Shown: in pieces, positions 25,329 through 34,077 of the stretch
How the letters are laid out: every line of letters starts with the position of its first letter
Position numbering within the stretch: position 1 is the stretch's first letter
Assembly: GCF_001676725.1 (NCBI RefSeq)
Contig: NZ_CP016172.1
Coordinates: forward strand, 4,774,001-4,838,000
DNA length: 64,000 nucleotides
Source of the DNA: Bordetella flabilis
Lineage (GTDB): Bacteria > Pseudomonadota > Gammaproteobacteria > Burkholderiales > Burkholderiaceae_B
Direction of reading: 5' to 3'
The notes under the pieces: model-generated
Seen by the model: only the letters and a program-made list of their open reading frames with translations
Databases searched by the model: none
Told to the model about the DNA's origin: nothing
Made by a program: the position numbers and the translations under genes

Positions 25329-26549
25329 CTACGCCAGCGCCGCCGCCATGGCGCCGGCGCCCGTGGCAGGCCTGGCGTCCGGAACCGGATTCCCGAAGGG
25401 ATACTGCGCCGCGAAGACCGGGCGGCCGGCGCTCCAGGTGTGGGTGACTAGCACCTGGGCGCCGATGGGGGCCACGGCGACCAGATCGGCGCGCAGGCCC
25501 GCCTGGATGCGGCCGCGATCGTCGAGCGACGCCGCGCGCGCGGGATTGGCGCTGACCAGCGCCACGGCCTGCGGCAGCGACAGGGACGCCTGCTGCGCGG
25601 CGGCGAATGCCGCGGCGATCAATGTGGAGGGCTGGTAGTCGGAGCAGAGGCAGCTCGCCACGCCCGCCCGTATCGCATCGATGGCGCGCATCGAGCCGCT
25701 CTGGCTCTGCCCCCGCAACACGTTGGGCGCACCCAATATGGTCGGCAGCCCGCAGGACACCGCGGCCTTGGCCGTGTCCAGCGTGATCGGGAACTCGCTC
25801 ATCGCCACCCCGAGCGCGCGCATCGCGGCGATGCGATGCACGGAATCGTCGTCGTGGCTGGCCGTCGGAATGCCATGGTGGCGCGCACGTGCCAACAGGT
25901 GCTCCACGCGCCCCACCGCCCCATCCCGGGCCTGTGTCTTGGCATGCGCCGCTTCTTCCGCCTGCTCACGGCTCATGCCATGGTTGCCCATCATGTATTC
26001 CAGGTAGGCGTCGAGCGTCTTGAACTGGCCCTGGCCGGGCGAATGGTCCATGACGGACAGCAAACTGACCATGCCGGCATCCATGAGCTCCGTCAGTACC
26101 GGCACCGCATACGGGTCGGTGACTTCATAGCGGCAATGGATGCGATTGTCGACCAGGCTGTGCGGACGGAAGGCATGCAGCGCGCGTATGAGCTGCGCCG
26201 CGGTTTCGTTGTTGCGCACGCCCCATTCGCGGTTGGCGAAGGACACCGCGTGGTACGGAGTCGTGATGCCCGCCGCGGCGTTGCGGCGATCCACCTGCGC
26301 CACCGCGAATTCCAGCGGGAACAGCACGCGGGCGCGCGGCTCCGCTTCTTTCTCGATGGCGTCGCAATGCAGGTCGACGAGCCCGGGCAACAAGGTCTGG
26401 CCGTGCAGGTCGATGACGCGGTCGGCGCGCGTATTGGACGGCTCCACCGCGGCGATGCGGTCGCCTTCGATCAGCAGCGAGGCGTTTTCCAGCACATCGT
26501 CGGCCAGCACGATACGGGCGTGGGTCAGCAAGGTGGTGGTCATGGTCAT
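25329..26549 (-). CDS. phnM: Alpha-D-ribose 1-methylphosphonate 5-triphosphate diphosphatase
   Basis: A 406-residue amidohydrolase-fold enzyme that removes pyrophosphate from the triphosphate formed by PhnGHIL, giving the substrate of the C-P lyase PhnJ. The metal-binding motif is LVDLHCDAIEKEAEPR, later YHAVSFANREWGVRNNE and PTASHDDDSVHR. It is the last gene of phnGHIJKLM, overlapping phnL by 4 bases. A second PhnM-like gene lies on the other strand at 32133; this one is closer to canonical PhnM in sequence (for example the conserved HSPGQGQF). Confidence 0.94.
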   Translation of the reverse strand: MTMTTTLLTHARIVLADDVLENASLLIEGDRIAAVEPSNTRADRVIDLHGQTLLPGLVDLHCDAIEKEAEPRARVLFPLEFAVAQVDRRNAAAGITTPYHAVSFANREWGVRNNETAAQLIRALHAFRPHSLVDNRIHCRYEVTDPYAVPVLTELMDAGMVSLLSVMDHSPGQGQFKTLDAYLEYMMGNHGMSREQAEEAAHAKTQARDGAVGRVEHLLARARHHGIPTASHDDDSVHRIAAMRALGVAMSEFPITLDTAKAAVSCGLPTILGAPNVLRGQSQSGSMRAIDAIRAGVASCLCSDYQPSTLIAAAFAAAQQASLSLPQAVALVSANPARAASLDDRGRIQAGLRADLVAVAPIGAQVLVTHTWSAGRPVFAAQYPFGNPVPDARPATGAGAMAAALA

Positions 26550-27259
26550 TCCTGCAGGGCGGCCGTGGCCGGTTCTAGGGCGAGGACGCGCGTGGCGACG
26601 GCGTCGCGCACCGCCTCGTCGTGAAAGATGCCGATGACGCAGCGGCCGGCTTCCACTGCATCGCGGATAAGCGCGACGACCACATCACGGTTGCCGGCGT
26701 CCAGCGAGGCCGTCGGCTCGTCGAGCAGCAGGATCGGGTGGCCGCCGATGAAACCGCGGGCGATATTGACGCGCTGCTGCTCGCCGCCGGAGAAGGTCGC
26801 CGGAGGCAAGTCCCACAGGCGGCGCGGCAGTTGCAGCCGGTCCAGCAGGTGGGCGGCATGGTCGCGCGCCTGCTCCGCCGCCACGCCGCGCTGGCGCAGC
26901 GGATCCGCCACCACGTCGATGGTGGCGACCCGCGGGATGGCACGCAGGAACTGGCTGACATAGCCCACGACGTCGCGCCGCAGTTGCAGAATGCGCTGTT
27001 CCGGCGCGCCGGTGATCTCCACCCACGCATCGCCGTCGCGCACCCGGATGCTGCCCGACGTGGCCAGATAGTTGCCGTACAGGCAGCGCAGCAGCGTGCT
27101 CTTGCCCGTACCGGAAGGCCCGGCCAGCACCAGGCATTCGCCGCGCGCCGCGTCGAAGTCGACCTCGTCCAGCACGGGAAGCGTGATGCCGCCCTGGTTG
27201 TGCAGCGTGAAGCGCTTGGACAATCCGCGCGCTTCTATCATCGTGTGTCGTTGCGTCAT
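26546..27259 (-). CDS. phnL: Phosphonate C-P lyase system protein PhnL (ABC-type ATPase)
   Basis: A 237-residue ATPase-fold protein needed with PhnGHI to couple ATP ribose transfer to phosphonate. Walker A is AGPSGTGKSTLLRCLYGNYL, the signature FSGGEQQRVNIARGF, Walker B ILLLDEPTASLD. ATG at 27257-27259 (product MTQRHTMIEARGLSKRF) is taken, two bases after the phnK stop; a second ATG six codons later (MIEARG) is possible. Confidence 0.93.
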   Translation of the reverse strand: MTQRHTMIEARGLSKRFTLHNQGGITLPVLDEVDFDAARGECLVLAGPSGTGKSTLLRCLYGNYLATSGSIRVRDGDAWVEITGAPEQRILQLRRDVVGYVSQFLRAIPRVATIDVVADPLRQRGVAAEQARDHAAHLLDRLQLPRRLWDLPPATFSGGEQQRVNIARGFIGGHPILLLDEPTASLDAGNRDVVVALIRDAVEAGRCVIGIFHDEAVRDAVATRVLALEPATAALQE

Positions 27260-27261
27260 CG

Positions 27262-28041
27262 TCAGCTCTGAAGAATGGACGAAACCAGCAGTTGTGTATA
27301 AGGGTGTTGCGGGTCGTCCAGGATCTGGTCGGTCAGCCCGCTTTCGACGACACGGCCATCGCGCATCACCAGCGTGCGATGCGCCAGCAGCCGCGCCACG
27401 GCAAGATCGTGCGTGACGACGATCGCCGCCAGTCCCAGATCGGACACCAGCCGCCGCAGCAGGTCCAGCAGCCGCGCCTGCACGGACACGTCCAGCGAGG
27501 CGGTGGGCTCGTCCATGAACACCACGCGGGGATGCGTGACCAGGTTGCGGGCGATCTGCAGGCGCTGCTGCATGCCGCCCGAAAACGCGGCGGGCGCGTC
27601 GTCCAGGCGGCCCACGTCGATCTCCATCTTGTCCAGCCAGTTGCCCGCGACCTCGCGCAGCTCGCCGTAGTGGCGCTGCCCCACGGCCATCAGCCGCTCG
27701 GCGATATTGGCGCCGGCGCTGACCTGCATGCGCAGGCCGTCGCGCGGGTTCTGGCGCACGAAGCCCCAGTCGGTGCGGGCCAGCAGGCGCCGCCTCGCGC
27801 TCGAAAGCCCGGCCAGGTCGACCGGGCCTTCGCCGCGCATGTCGTAGCGCACGCTGCCCGCCTGGGGCGCGCACTGCCACGACACCGCCTGCAGCAGCGT
27901 GCTCTTGCCCGAGCCGGACTCGCCGACCACGCAAAGCACTTCGCCGGGATAAAGGTCGAAGCTGATATCGCGGCAGCCATGGATGCCGTCCCAGGTGTGC
28001 GTCATGTCGCGCACGGAAAGCAAGGGCGTCGGGGCAGTCAT
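27262..28041 (-). CDS. phnK: Phosphonate C-P lyase system protein PhnK (ABC-type ATPase)
   Basis: A 259-residue ATPase that binds the PhnGHIJ core and is required for C-P bond cleavage in vivo. Walker A is [15 protein letters not shown], signature FSGGMQQRLQIARNL, Walker B VVFMDEPTASLDVSVQ. It shows the dipeptide-type C-terminal extension DPQHPYTQLLVSSILQS. Four-base overlap with phnJ. Confidence 0.95.
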   Translation of the reverse strand: MTAPTPLLSVRDMTHTWDGIHGCRDISFDLYPGEVLCVVGESGSGKSTLLQAVSWQCAPQAGSVRYDMRGEGPVDLAGLSSARRRLLARTDWGFVRQNPRDGLRMQVSAGANIAERLMAVGQRHYGELREVAGNWLDKMEIDVGRLDDAPAAFSGGMQQRLQIARNLVTHPRVVFMDEPTASLDVSVQARLLDLLRRLVSDLGLAAIVVTHDLAVARLLAHRTLVMRDGRVVESGLTDQILDDPQHPYTQLLVSSILQS

Positions 28042-28955
28042 GCCGTTTTCTCCTCGGCCGGCGTGGCGCCATGGCCGGCGGCCCGGCGGTCCGCGCAGTA
28101 TTCGGTATCGGAGCAGACGAAGTTGCGCGTGCCCTGGTCGTCCAGGATGATCTCGTCAAGGTAGCTGTCGCGCGACCCGCACAACGCGCAGCAGGCGCTC
28201 CACTTCTCCACCGTGAACGGGTGGTCCTCGAAATCCAGGCTCTTGACCGTGGTGTAGGGAGGCACGGCGTAGACGCGCTTTTCGCGCCCCGCGCCGAAGA
28301 GCATCAACGCGGGGCTGCCGTCCAGCTTGGGATTGTCGAACTTGGGAATCGGCGAAGGCCGCATCATGTAGCGTTCATTGACCACCACGGGATAGTCATA
28401 GGTCGTCGCGATGTGCCCGTGCTGCGCGATGTCCTCGTACAGCTTGACGTGCATGCCGCCGTACTCGGCCAGCGCATGCATGGTGCGGGTTTCCGTTTCG
28501 CTCGGCTCGAGCCAGCGCAGCGGCTCGGGAATCGGCACCTGGAACACCATGATCTGGCCATCCCGCAGCGGCGTTTCGGGAATGCGGTGACGCGTCTGCA
28601 CGATGGTCGCCGCGCGCGTCGATTCGGTCGTTTGCACGCCGGTGACGCGGGCGAAGAAGCGGCGGATATTGATGGCGTTGGTCGTATCGTCCGAACCCTG
28701 GTCGATGACCTTGAGCACATCGCCGGCGCCGATGATCGCCGCCGTCACCTGGATGCCGCCCGTGCCCCAGCCATAAGGCAGGGGCATTTCGCGGCTGCCG
28801 AACGGCACCTGGTAGCCCGGCACGGCCACGGCCTTGAGCAGGGCGCGGCGCAGCATGCGCTTGGTCGATTCGTCCAGGTAGGCGAAGTTGTAGTGCGGGT
28901 CGCGTTGCACCGCGTCGGCGGCGCCGGCCGCGGTTGTCGTATCGACGGCTGTCAT
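28038..28955 (-). CDS. phnJ: Alpha-D-ribose 1-methylphosphonate 5-phosphate C-P lyase
   Basis: The radical SAM enzyme that breaks the carbon-phosphorus bond, 305 residues. The cysteine set Cys256-x2-Cys259-x21-Cys281-x5-Cys287 (CALCGSRDSYLDEI and CSDTEYC) has the spacing of the PhnJ iron-sulfur and thiyl-radical cysteines. YGWGTGGIQVTAAIIG and DYPVVVNERYMMRPSP are further PhnJ segments. Overlaps phnI and phnK by ATGA. Confidence 0.97.
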   Translation of the reverse strand: MTAVDTTTAAGAADAVQRDPHYNFAYLDESTKRMLRRALLKAVAVPGYQVPFGSREMPLPYGWGTGGIQVTAAIIGAGDVLKVIDQGSDDTTNAINIRRFFARVTGVQTTESTRAATIVQTRHRIPETPLRDGQIMVFQVPIPEPLRWLEPSETETRTMHALAEYGGMHVKLYEDIAQHGHIATTYDYPVVVNERYMMRPSPIPKFDNPKLDGSPALMLFGAGREKRVYAVPPYTTVKSLDFEDHPFTVEKWSACCALCGSRDSYLDEIILDDQGTRNFVCSDTEYCADRRAAGHGATPAEEKTA

Positions 28956-30121
28956 GATGCGATGGCCTCGTCCAGAGTGGGGTGGGGAGCCGTATCGGCC
29001 GAGGGCTGCGCGGGGGCGTCGCCGCCGGCGGCCGCCGCGGCCTGTGCCGCCGCGCGGGCGCGCTCGGCGCGCATGCGCCGCACCAGCTCCAGGTTGGCCT
29101 GGAAGTCGACATGGTGCGGCAGCTTCAGGTGCTGCACGAAGCCCGATGCCTCCACGTTGTCGCTGTGATACAGCACGAATTCATGGTCGTTGGCCGGCGC
29201 GTCGGCCGCTTCGCCAAGTTCCGCGGCGCGCAGCGCCCGGTCCACCAGGGCCATCGACATGGCCTTGCGTTCGCCGTAGCCGAAGACCAGCCCGTAGCCA
29301 CGCGTGAAGCGCGGACCTTCCTGGGCGCTGCCGGCGAACTGGCTCACCATCTGGCATTCGGTCACTTCGATCTCGCCGATCGTGACGCTGAAGCCCAGTT
29401 CCTCGATGAACATCTCGACCTCCACCGTGCCATAGCGGATCTCCGCCGCGAACGGGTGCGTGTTGCCGTAGCCGCGCTGGGTCGAGTAACCCATGGACAG
29501 CAGATAGCCCTCGTCGGCCCGCGCCAGGTTCTGCAGGCGCGAGGCGCGCGTGGCGGGAAACTCCAGCGGCTGGCGCGTCAGGTCGAAAGGTGCGGGGTCC
29601 CCCGGCGGGATAGGGTCGTCCTCCACCAGCGATTCGCGCCGCAGCAGGTCCGTGACGCGGGGCATGCTGGTCGCCACGGGTTCGGCCGCCGGGTCCAGCG
29701 GCGCGGCCGGCACGTCGTCTTCCAGGCTGAAATCGAGCAGCCGCTGCGTATAGTCGTAGGTCGGTCCCAGTACCTGGCCGCCCGGGACATCCTTGAAGGT
29801 CGACGAGATGCGGCGCTGCAACTGCATGCGGCCGGTATCCAGAGGCTGCGTATAGCCGAAGCGCGACAGCGTGGTGCGGTAGGCGCGCAGCAGGAACACC
29901 GCCTCGATGGTGTCGCCGGCGGCCTGCTTGAGCGCGAGCGCCGCCAGGTGCGGATCGTAAAGCGAGCCTTCCGCCATGACGCGCGAAACGGCCAGTGGCA
30001 TCTGTTCCCGTATTTGCGTCAGCGTCAGGGCCGGCACCGCGGGATCGCCGCGGCGGTATGTGTCGAGCATGCGATAGGAATTGAGGATGGCGCGCTCTCC
30101 ACCCTTTACGGCAACGTACAT
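28952..30121 (-). CDS. phnI: Carbon-phosphorus lyase core subunit PhnI
   Basis: A 389-residue nucleosidase subunit of the PhnGHIJ complex that forms alpha-D-ribose 1-methylphosphonate 5-triphosphate from MgATP and phosphonate. It starts MYVAVKGGERAILNSYRMLD, as PhnI proteins do, and has GYGLVFGYGERKAMSMALVD. The C-terminus is extended by an alanine-rich tail (RARAAAQAAAAAGG) that is probably disordered. One base separates it from phnH. Confidence 0.96.
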   Translation of the reverse strand: MYVAVKGGERAILNSYRMLDTYRRGDPAVPALTLTQIREQMPLAVSRVMAEGSLYDPHLAALALKQAAGDTIEAVFLLRAYRTTLSRFGYTQPLDTGRMQLQRRISSTFKDVPGGQVLGPTYDYTQRLLDFSLEDDVPAAPLDPAAEPVATSMPRVTDLLRRESLVEDDPIPPGDPAPFDLTRQPLEFPATRASRLQNLARADEGYLLSMGYSTQRGYGNTHPFAAEIRYGTVEVEMFIEELGFSVTIGEIEVTECQMVSQFAGSAQEGPRFTRGYGLVFGYGERKAMSMALVDRALRAAELGEAADAPANDHEFVLYHSDNVEASGFVQHLKLPHHVDFQANLELVRRMRAERARAAAQAAAAAGGDAPAQPSADTAPHPTLDEAIAS

Positions 30122-30122
30122 G

Positions 30123-30749
30123 TCAGTTCTCCACCCGTGTCGTGCGCGGCAGGCCGCACACGCGATCGCCCTGGATCAGCACCACGTCCACGCCCAAAGG
30201 GAAGCGCCGATGATTGGCCGCCCATTGGGTCCAGAAATCCGCCGGCAGCCCGGTCGCGCGCAGCGGGCGCGTGCCGGGAATGCCGGGACCGGACAGCGTG
30301 AGCGGCTGTCCCTCATCGAGCGATGCCACCTCGATCAGCAATGTCGCCGAACGGTCCGGATAGGCGGGATCGCCGGGGTCGCAGGCATCCAGCGGCGGCG
30401 CCGCGCCGCCGGCGGGCATGGCCACGAAGCGCGCCTGCGCGGGATCGTCCACCAGCGGGCAACCGCAATGAAAGCGCAGGAAGCTGCGCACGGCCGCGTC
30501 CGTCGTCTGCGGCAGCCACACGGCCGTGTCGACGTCCGCCAGCGTCAGCAGCAACGCCGTCATCCCATGCGACAGGCCGGCCGGCACGCCGCAATCGCCA
30601 GCGATCGTCTGGATCAGCCCGGGATTGGCCAGGGCCTGCAAGGCGGTACGAAACGTCGCCTGGGCGCCCGCGACCGGGTCTGCGAATCCGGGCAGCAGCG
30701 TCGCCGCGCGGCTGGTGGTCGCGCGGGGCGCGGCAAGGGAAGTATTCAT
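30123..30749 (-). CDS. phnH: Carbon-phosphorus lyase core subunit PhnH
   Basis: A 208-residue subunit of the C-P lyase core complex. It has the characteristic LPGFADPVAGAQATFR near the N-terminus, LTLADVDTAVWL and a C-terminal LGVDVVLIQGDRVCGLPRTT. ATG at 30747-30749 is one base after the phnG stop. Length agrees with family (about 195-210). Confidence 0.95.
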   Translation of the reverse strand: MNTSLAAPRATTSRAATLLPGFADPVAGAQATFRTALQALANPGLIQTIAGDCGVPAGLSHGMTALLLTLADVDTAVWLPQTTDAAVRSFLRFHCGCPLVDDPAQARFVAMPAGGAAPPLDACDPGDPAYPDRSATLLIEVASLDEGQPLTLSGPGIPGTRPLRATGLPADFWTQWAANHRRFPLGVDVVLIQGDRVCGLPRTTRVEN

Positions 30750-30750
30750 C

Positions 30751-31215
30751 TCAGTTCTCTCCGCGCACCATAGTGAAGAAGTCGACCCGTGTCTGGCCGG
30801 CGATGGCGGCGCGGGCGGCAACCTTGTCCGCATGCGACCGCGCCAGCGGCGCGATGACGGCGGCATGCACCCGGGGACGCCAGGCCTCCATCTGCAGCAG
30901 GCCGTCCAGGACCGCGGCGTGTTCTGCATGACGCGGCGCGCGGCCCCGCACATAGGCCGTACCGACCACGCCGTCGTCGAAGGCCACGGCGCAACGCGTG
31001 ACGGACACTTCGCCCAGGTTGAACTGTGCACCCGTGCCGCCCGCGCGTCCGCGCACCATCGCCATGCCTGTTTCCGCCGCGCGCAGCTTGCGGTACCCGG
31101 GCAGTTCGCCCAGGGCGGCATAGGCGCGCTCCAGTTCCGCCGGATCGGCCAGGGCCATCACGCGCATCCATGCGGCGCGCGCCGCCCGGGGGTGTTCGCT
31201 GGCATCGGAATTCAT
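30751..31215 (-). CDS. phnG: Carbon-phosphorus lyase core subunit PhnG
   Basis: A 154-residue subunit of the PhnGHIJ complex, first gene of the seven-gene phnGHIJKLM operon. It contains PRAARAAWMRVMALADPAEL, GGTGAQFNLGEVSVTRCAV and a C-terminal QTRVDFFTMVRGEN, typical of PhnG. ATG at 31213-31215 is supported by AGAGGT 5-6 bases upstream; the frame upstream of it covers the promoter. Confidence 0.94.
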   Translation of the reverse strand: MNSDASEHPRAARAAWMRVMALADPAELERAYAALGELPGYRKLRAAETGMAMVRGRAGGTGAQFNLGEVSVTRCAVAFDDGVVGTAYVRGRAPRHAEHAAVLDGLLQMEAWRPRVHAAVIAPLARSHADKVAARAAIAGQTRVDFFTMVRGEN

Positions 31216-31229
31216 GGTTACCTCTAAAC

Positions 31230-31237
31230 GTCTATAC
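31230..31237. promoter_or_regulatory. Predicted PhnF operator before phnG
   Basis: GTCTATAC fits the GT-N-TA-N-AC core of HutC-subgroup GntR regulators. It lies 15 bases upstream of the phnG start, where a repressor would block transcription of phnGHIJKLM. A matching GTCTAGAC lies beyond phnF at 32072-32079 with similar flanks (AAACGTCTATAC / AATCGTCTAGAC). Confidence 0.55.
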
Positions 31238-31297
31238 GAGTAGATGTAGTATGATCCGCTTGAGCGCAAAGTTCAACCGCAGTGGAGCATGACTTCG

Positions 31298-31315
31298 GTG
31301 AACTTTTTATGACTG
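31298..31315 (-). promoter_or_regulatory. Possible Pho box upstream of phnG
   Basis: On the minus strand CAGTCATAAAAAGTTCAC agrees with the Pho-box pattern of two CTGTCAT-like heptamers separated by 4 bases at 14 of 18 positions. It lies 83 bases before phnG, a plausible activator position for PhoB. An additional AGTCATG follows 2-3 bases later. PhoB control of phosphonate genes is well established in other bacteria; here it is a sequence match only. Confidence 0.45.
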
Positions 31316-31342
31316 GCGTCTTTAGGCACTGGGAAGAACATC

Positions 31343-32068
31343 ATGGTGGAACGAGGATCGGGCATCGCCGTGTGGCGACAGATCGGCGAAGCCCTGGCGA
31401 CGGAAATACGCAACAAGCGCTATGCGCCCGGCGAGCAATTGCCGCCGGAGCCGGAACTGGCCGCGAAGTTCGCGGTGAACCGGCACACCATACGGCGCGC
31501 CATGGGCGAACTCGAGCAGAGCGGCCTGGTACGCATCGAGCAAGGGCGCGGCACCTTCGTGCAGGAACACGCCATCGACTATGCCATCGGCAAGCGCACC
31601 CGCTTTTCCGAAAACCTGGGCAACCAGGGCGTACTGGGGCATGTGCAGGTGGTGGACAGCACGACGCTGAAGGCCGCGGACATCGCGCAGCAACTGGGCC
31701 TGCCCCGCAATGCCACCGTGTTGCGCGTGCAACTGCTCGGCAAGGCCGAGAACCGCACCATCAATGTGTCGGAGCACTATTTCGACGACAAGCGCTTCCC
31801 CGGCTTCGCCGAGAAACTGACGGCCACGCGCTCGATTTCCAAGACCTACCGCCAGTACGGTATTGCGGACTACACCCGCAAGTGGTCCCGCATCACGGCC
31901 GTGCTGCCGACGGAAGAAACCGCGCGGCTGCTGGGCCAGCCCAAGACGCGTCCCATCCTGCAGGTCGAGGCCTTGAACATCGACCAGGATGGTGCGCCGC
32001 TGCAATACGGCATCACGCGCTTTTCCGGCGATTGGGTGCAGCTCATGGTCACCGACGAGGACCGATAA
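31343..32068 (+). CDS. phnF: Phosphonate metabolism transcriptional regulator PhnF (GntR/HutC family)
   Basis: A 241-residue repressor. The N-terminal winged helix is at about residues 10-75 (PPEPELAAKFAVNRHTIRRAM). A UTRA/HutC-type effector domain covers about 95-235 with SEHYFDDKRFPGF. It is divergent from phnGHIJKLM and precedes phnM2, so it probably represses both arms. ATG at 31343 has GGGAAG 6 bases upstream. Confidence 0.92.
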   Translation: MVERGSGIAVWRQIGEALATEIRNKRYAPGEQLPPEPELAAKFAVNRHTIRRAMGELEQSGLVRIEQGRGTFVQEHAIDYAIGKRTRFSENLGNQGVLGHVQVVDSTTLKAADIAQQLGLPRNATVLRVQLLGKAENRTINVSEHYFDDKRFPGFAEKLTATRSISKTYRQYGIADYTRKWSRITAVLPTEETARLLGQPKTRPILQVEALNIDQDGAPLQYGITRFSGDWVQLMVTDEDR

Positions 32069-32071
32069 ATC

Positions 32072-32079
32072 GTCTAGAC
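32072..32079. promoter_or_regulatory. Predicted PhnF operator before phnM2
   Basis: GTCTAGAC, a perfect palindrome fitting GT-N-TA-N-AC, lies 3 bases after the phnF stop and 53 bases before the second phnM gene. It shares flanks with the site before phnG. This suggests that the phnM2-2H-phnN unit has its own PhnF-controlled promoter rather than being only read through from phnF. Confidence 0.5.
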
Positions 32080-32132
32080 ATCTGTTCGTCACGAAAACGG
32101 ATTAAGGTATCCGTCCCAACCGGCACACCACT

Positions 32133-33329
32133 ATGCACTCCAACACCTCGCCCTCCCCGTTCCTGCCTGGCGTCACGGGACGCCGCGTCCTGACGGCCGA
32201 CGGCCTGCGTCCCGCGCGCCTGGCCTTCGACCAGGGACGCATTGCCGCCGTCCAGCCCGGCGACGCGCGCGCGGACCACGGTTTCGACGCCGGCGACATG
32301 CTCGTGCTGCCCGGCATCGTCGACCTGCACGGCGACGCATTCGAACGAGCCATCATGCCGCGGCCCGGCGTGACCTTCCCGTACGATGGCGCACTGCTGG
32401 ACGTCGACCGGCAGTTGCTGGCCAACGGCATCACCACCGAATTCCACGGCGTGACCCTGTCCTGGGAAGGCGGGCTGCGGGGCGAGCCCTATGCGGTGCG
32501 CATGTTCGACGCGCTGACGCGGATGCAGGAGCTGCTTGGCGCGCGCCATTGCGTGCACCTGCGCTTCGAAACGCACCACGTCGCGGGTGTCGAACTGGCG
32601 CAATCCTGGATACGCGCCGGCAAGGTCGGCTTCCTCGCCTTGAACGACCACCTGCCCAGCATGGCCAAGCGGCTCGGCGACGACCGCAAATTGCTGCAGT
32701 ACGCCGAGCGCGCCGAATGCGACCTGGATACCTTCCAGGGCCGTATCCGCGCCGCCATGCAGTCCGCCGACGCAGTGGCCGGCGCCATGCGCGACCTGAC
32801 GGAATGCGCGCGCGCCGCCGGGCTCGAAGTCGCATCGCACGACGATCGCGACGCGGCTACGCGCCGCTACTACCACCAGCTGGGTTGCCGGGTAGCCGAG
32901 TTTCCGCTGACGCAGGAAGCGGCTCAGGTGGCGCGCTCGCTGGCGGATGCCATCGTCTTCGGTGCACCCAACGTGGTGCGCGGCGGCAGCCATACGAACG
33001 CGCCGGACGCCACCGCGATGATACGCGCGGGATTGTGCGACATCCTCGCGTCGGACTACTACTATCCGGCGCCGCTGGCGGCCGTCATCAAGCTCGCCGA
33101 ACAAGGCGTGCTGCCGCTGCACCAGGCCTGGAACCTGGTGTCGCGCAATCCGGCGCGCGCCGCCGGGCTGGCCGACCGGGGCGCGCTCGATGCCGGCATG
33201 GTGGCCGACGCCATTGTCGTGGACGACAGCGTTGCGGGCGTGCCGCGCGTGTGCGCCGCCATCGTCGATGGGCAGCTGCGCTATGCGGCCCGGCACTTCG
33301 ACCACCGCGTCGAACGCGCTGCCGCCTGA
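32133..33329 (+). CDS. Second PhnM-like phosphonate amidohydrolase
   Basis: A 398-residue paralogue of PhnM. It has the metal motif IVDLHGDAFERAIMPRPG (HGD rather than HCD of the first copy), EFHGVTLSWEGGLRGEP, ASHDDRDAATRR and DILASDYYYPAP. All core metal ligands seem kept, so it should be active, probably as a triphosphate diphosphatase with the same or a related ribose-phosphonate substrate. It stands at the head of a plus-strand unit with a 2H phosphoesterase and phnN. Which PhnM serves methylphosphonate cannot be told from sequence. Confidence 0.9.
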   Translation: MHSNTSPSPFLPGVTGRRVLTADGLRPARLAFDQGRIAAVQPGDARADHGFDAGDMLVLPGIVDLHGDAFERAIMPRPGVTFPYDGALLDVDRQLLANGITTEFHGVTLSWEGGLRGEPYAVRMFDALTRMQELLGARHCVHLRFETHHVAGVELAQSWIRAGKVGFLALNDHLPSMAKRLGDDRKLLQYAERAECDLDTFQGRIRAAMQSADAVAGAMRDLTECARAAGLEVASHDDRDAATRRYYHQLGCRVAEFPLTQEAAQVARSLADAIVFGAPNVVRGGSHTNAPDATAMIRAGLCDILASDYYYPAPLAAVIKLAEQGVLPLHQAWNLVSRNPARAAGLADRGALDAGMVADAIVVDDSVAGVPRVCAAIVDGQLRYAARHFDHRVERAAA

Positions 33330-33339
33330 GCCTGCCGCC

Positions 33340-34077
33340 ATGCCGCAAGCCTATCGCTACGCCGCCTACCTGGCGCCCACGGGCCCCTGGCGCGACCTGG
33401 GACGAACCTGGCTGGGCCGTTGCGAGGAAACCGGCCAGCGCATCGCCCGCGGCCGGGACGACGATCCACGCCTCGATGCCTGGACCGACGCGCCGCGCCA
33501 CTACGGCTTGCACGCCACCCTGAAACCGCCGTTCCGGTTGCGTGCGGGCACCACGGTGCGCGCGCTGGACGCCGCGATGCGCACGGTGGCGCGCACCCAG
33601 TCGCCTTTTTCCGTGACGCTGACCCTGCGCGCGCTGCGCGGTTTCCTGGCCTGGTGCCTGACCGATAACGCCACCGACCATGCGCGCATCCGCGCCCTGG
33701 CGGACCGCACGGTCCGCGACCTGGATGCCTATCGCGCGCCCCCGACCGCCGCCGAACTGGCGCGCCGGCATCCGGCCCGCCTGACGCCGGCGCAACAGCA
33801 GATGCTCGCGCAATGGGGCTACCCGTATGTCTTCGATACGTACACCTTCCACATCACGCTGACCGGCCAGCTCGGCGACACGGAACTACGGCATGCGCAA
33901 GAACTGCTGACCGCCCGCGCCGGCGATGCCCTGGCCGGCAGCATGCCGGTGCAGGCCATCAGCCTGTACGTGCAACCCGCGGCGGATACGCCTTTCATCG
34001 TCGCCCGCCACTACGGCTTCGACGGCACGACGGTCGACGCCGCCGGCGCCTGCTACCTGCAAGACGACGCGCCATGA
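33340..34077 (+). CDS. DUF1045-type 2H phosphoesterase of phosphonate operons
   Basis: A 245-residue protein of the family known only as a putative phosphonate metabolism protein (DUF1045). Two His-x-Thr motifs, GLHATLKPPF (about residue 52) and FHITLTG (about residue 172), are the hallmark of 2H phosphoesterases that hydrolyse cyclic phosphodiesters. The locus lacks PhnP, the cyclic phosphodiesterase acting on 5-phosphoribosyl 1,2-cyclic phosphate made by PhnJ; this protein is a good candidate to replace it. It begins 10 bases after phnM2 and overlaps phnN in ATGA. Confidence 0.88.
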   Translation: MPQAYRYAAYLAPTGPWRDLGRTWLGRCEETGQRIARGRDDDPRLDAWTDAPRHYGLHATLKPPFRLRAGTTVRALDAAMRTVARTQSPFSVTLTLRALRGFLAWCLTDNATDHARIRALADRTVRDLDAYRAPPTAAELARRHPARLTPAQQQMLAQWGYPYVFDTYTFHITLTGQLGDTELRHAQELLTARAGDALAGSMPVQAISLYVQPAADTPFIVARHYGFDGTTVDAAGACYLQDDAP

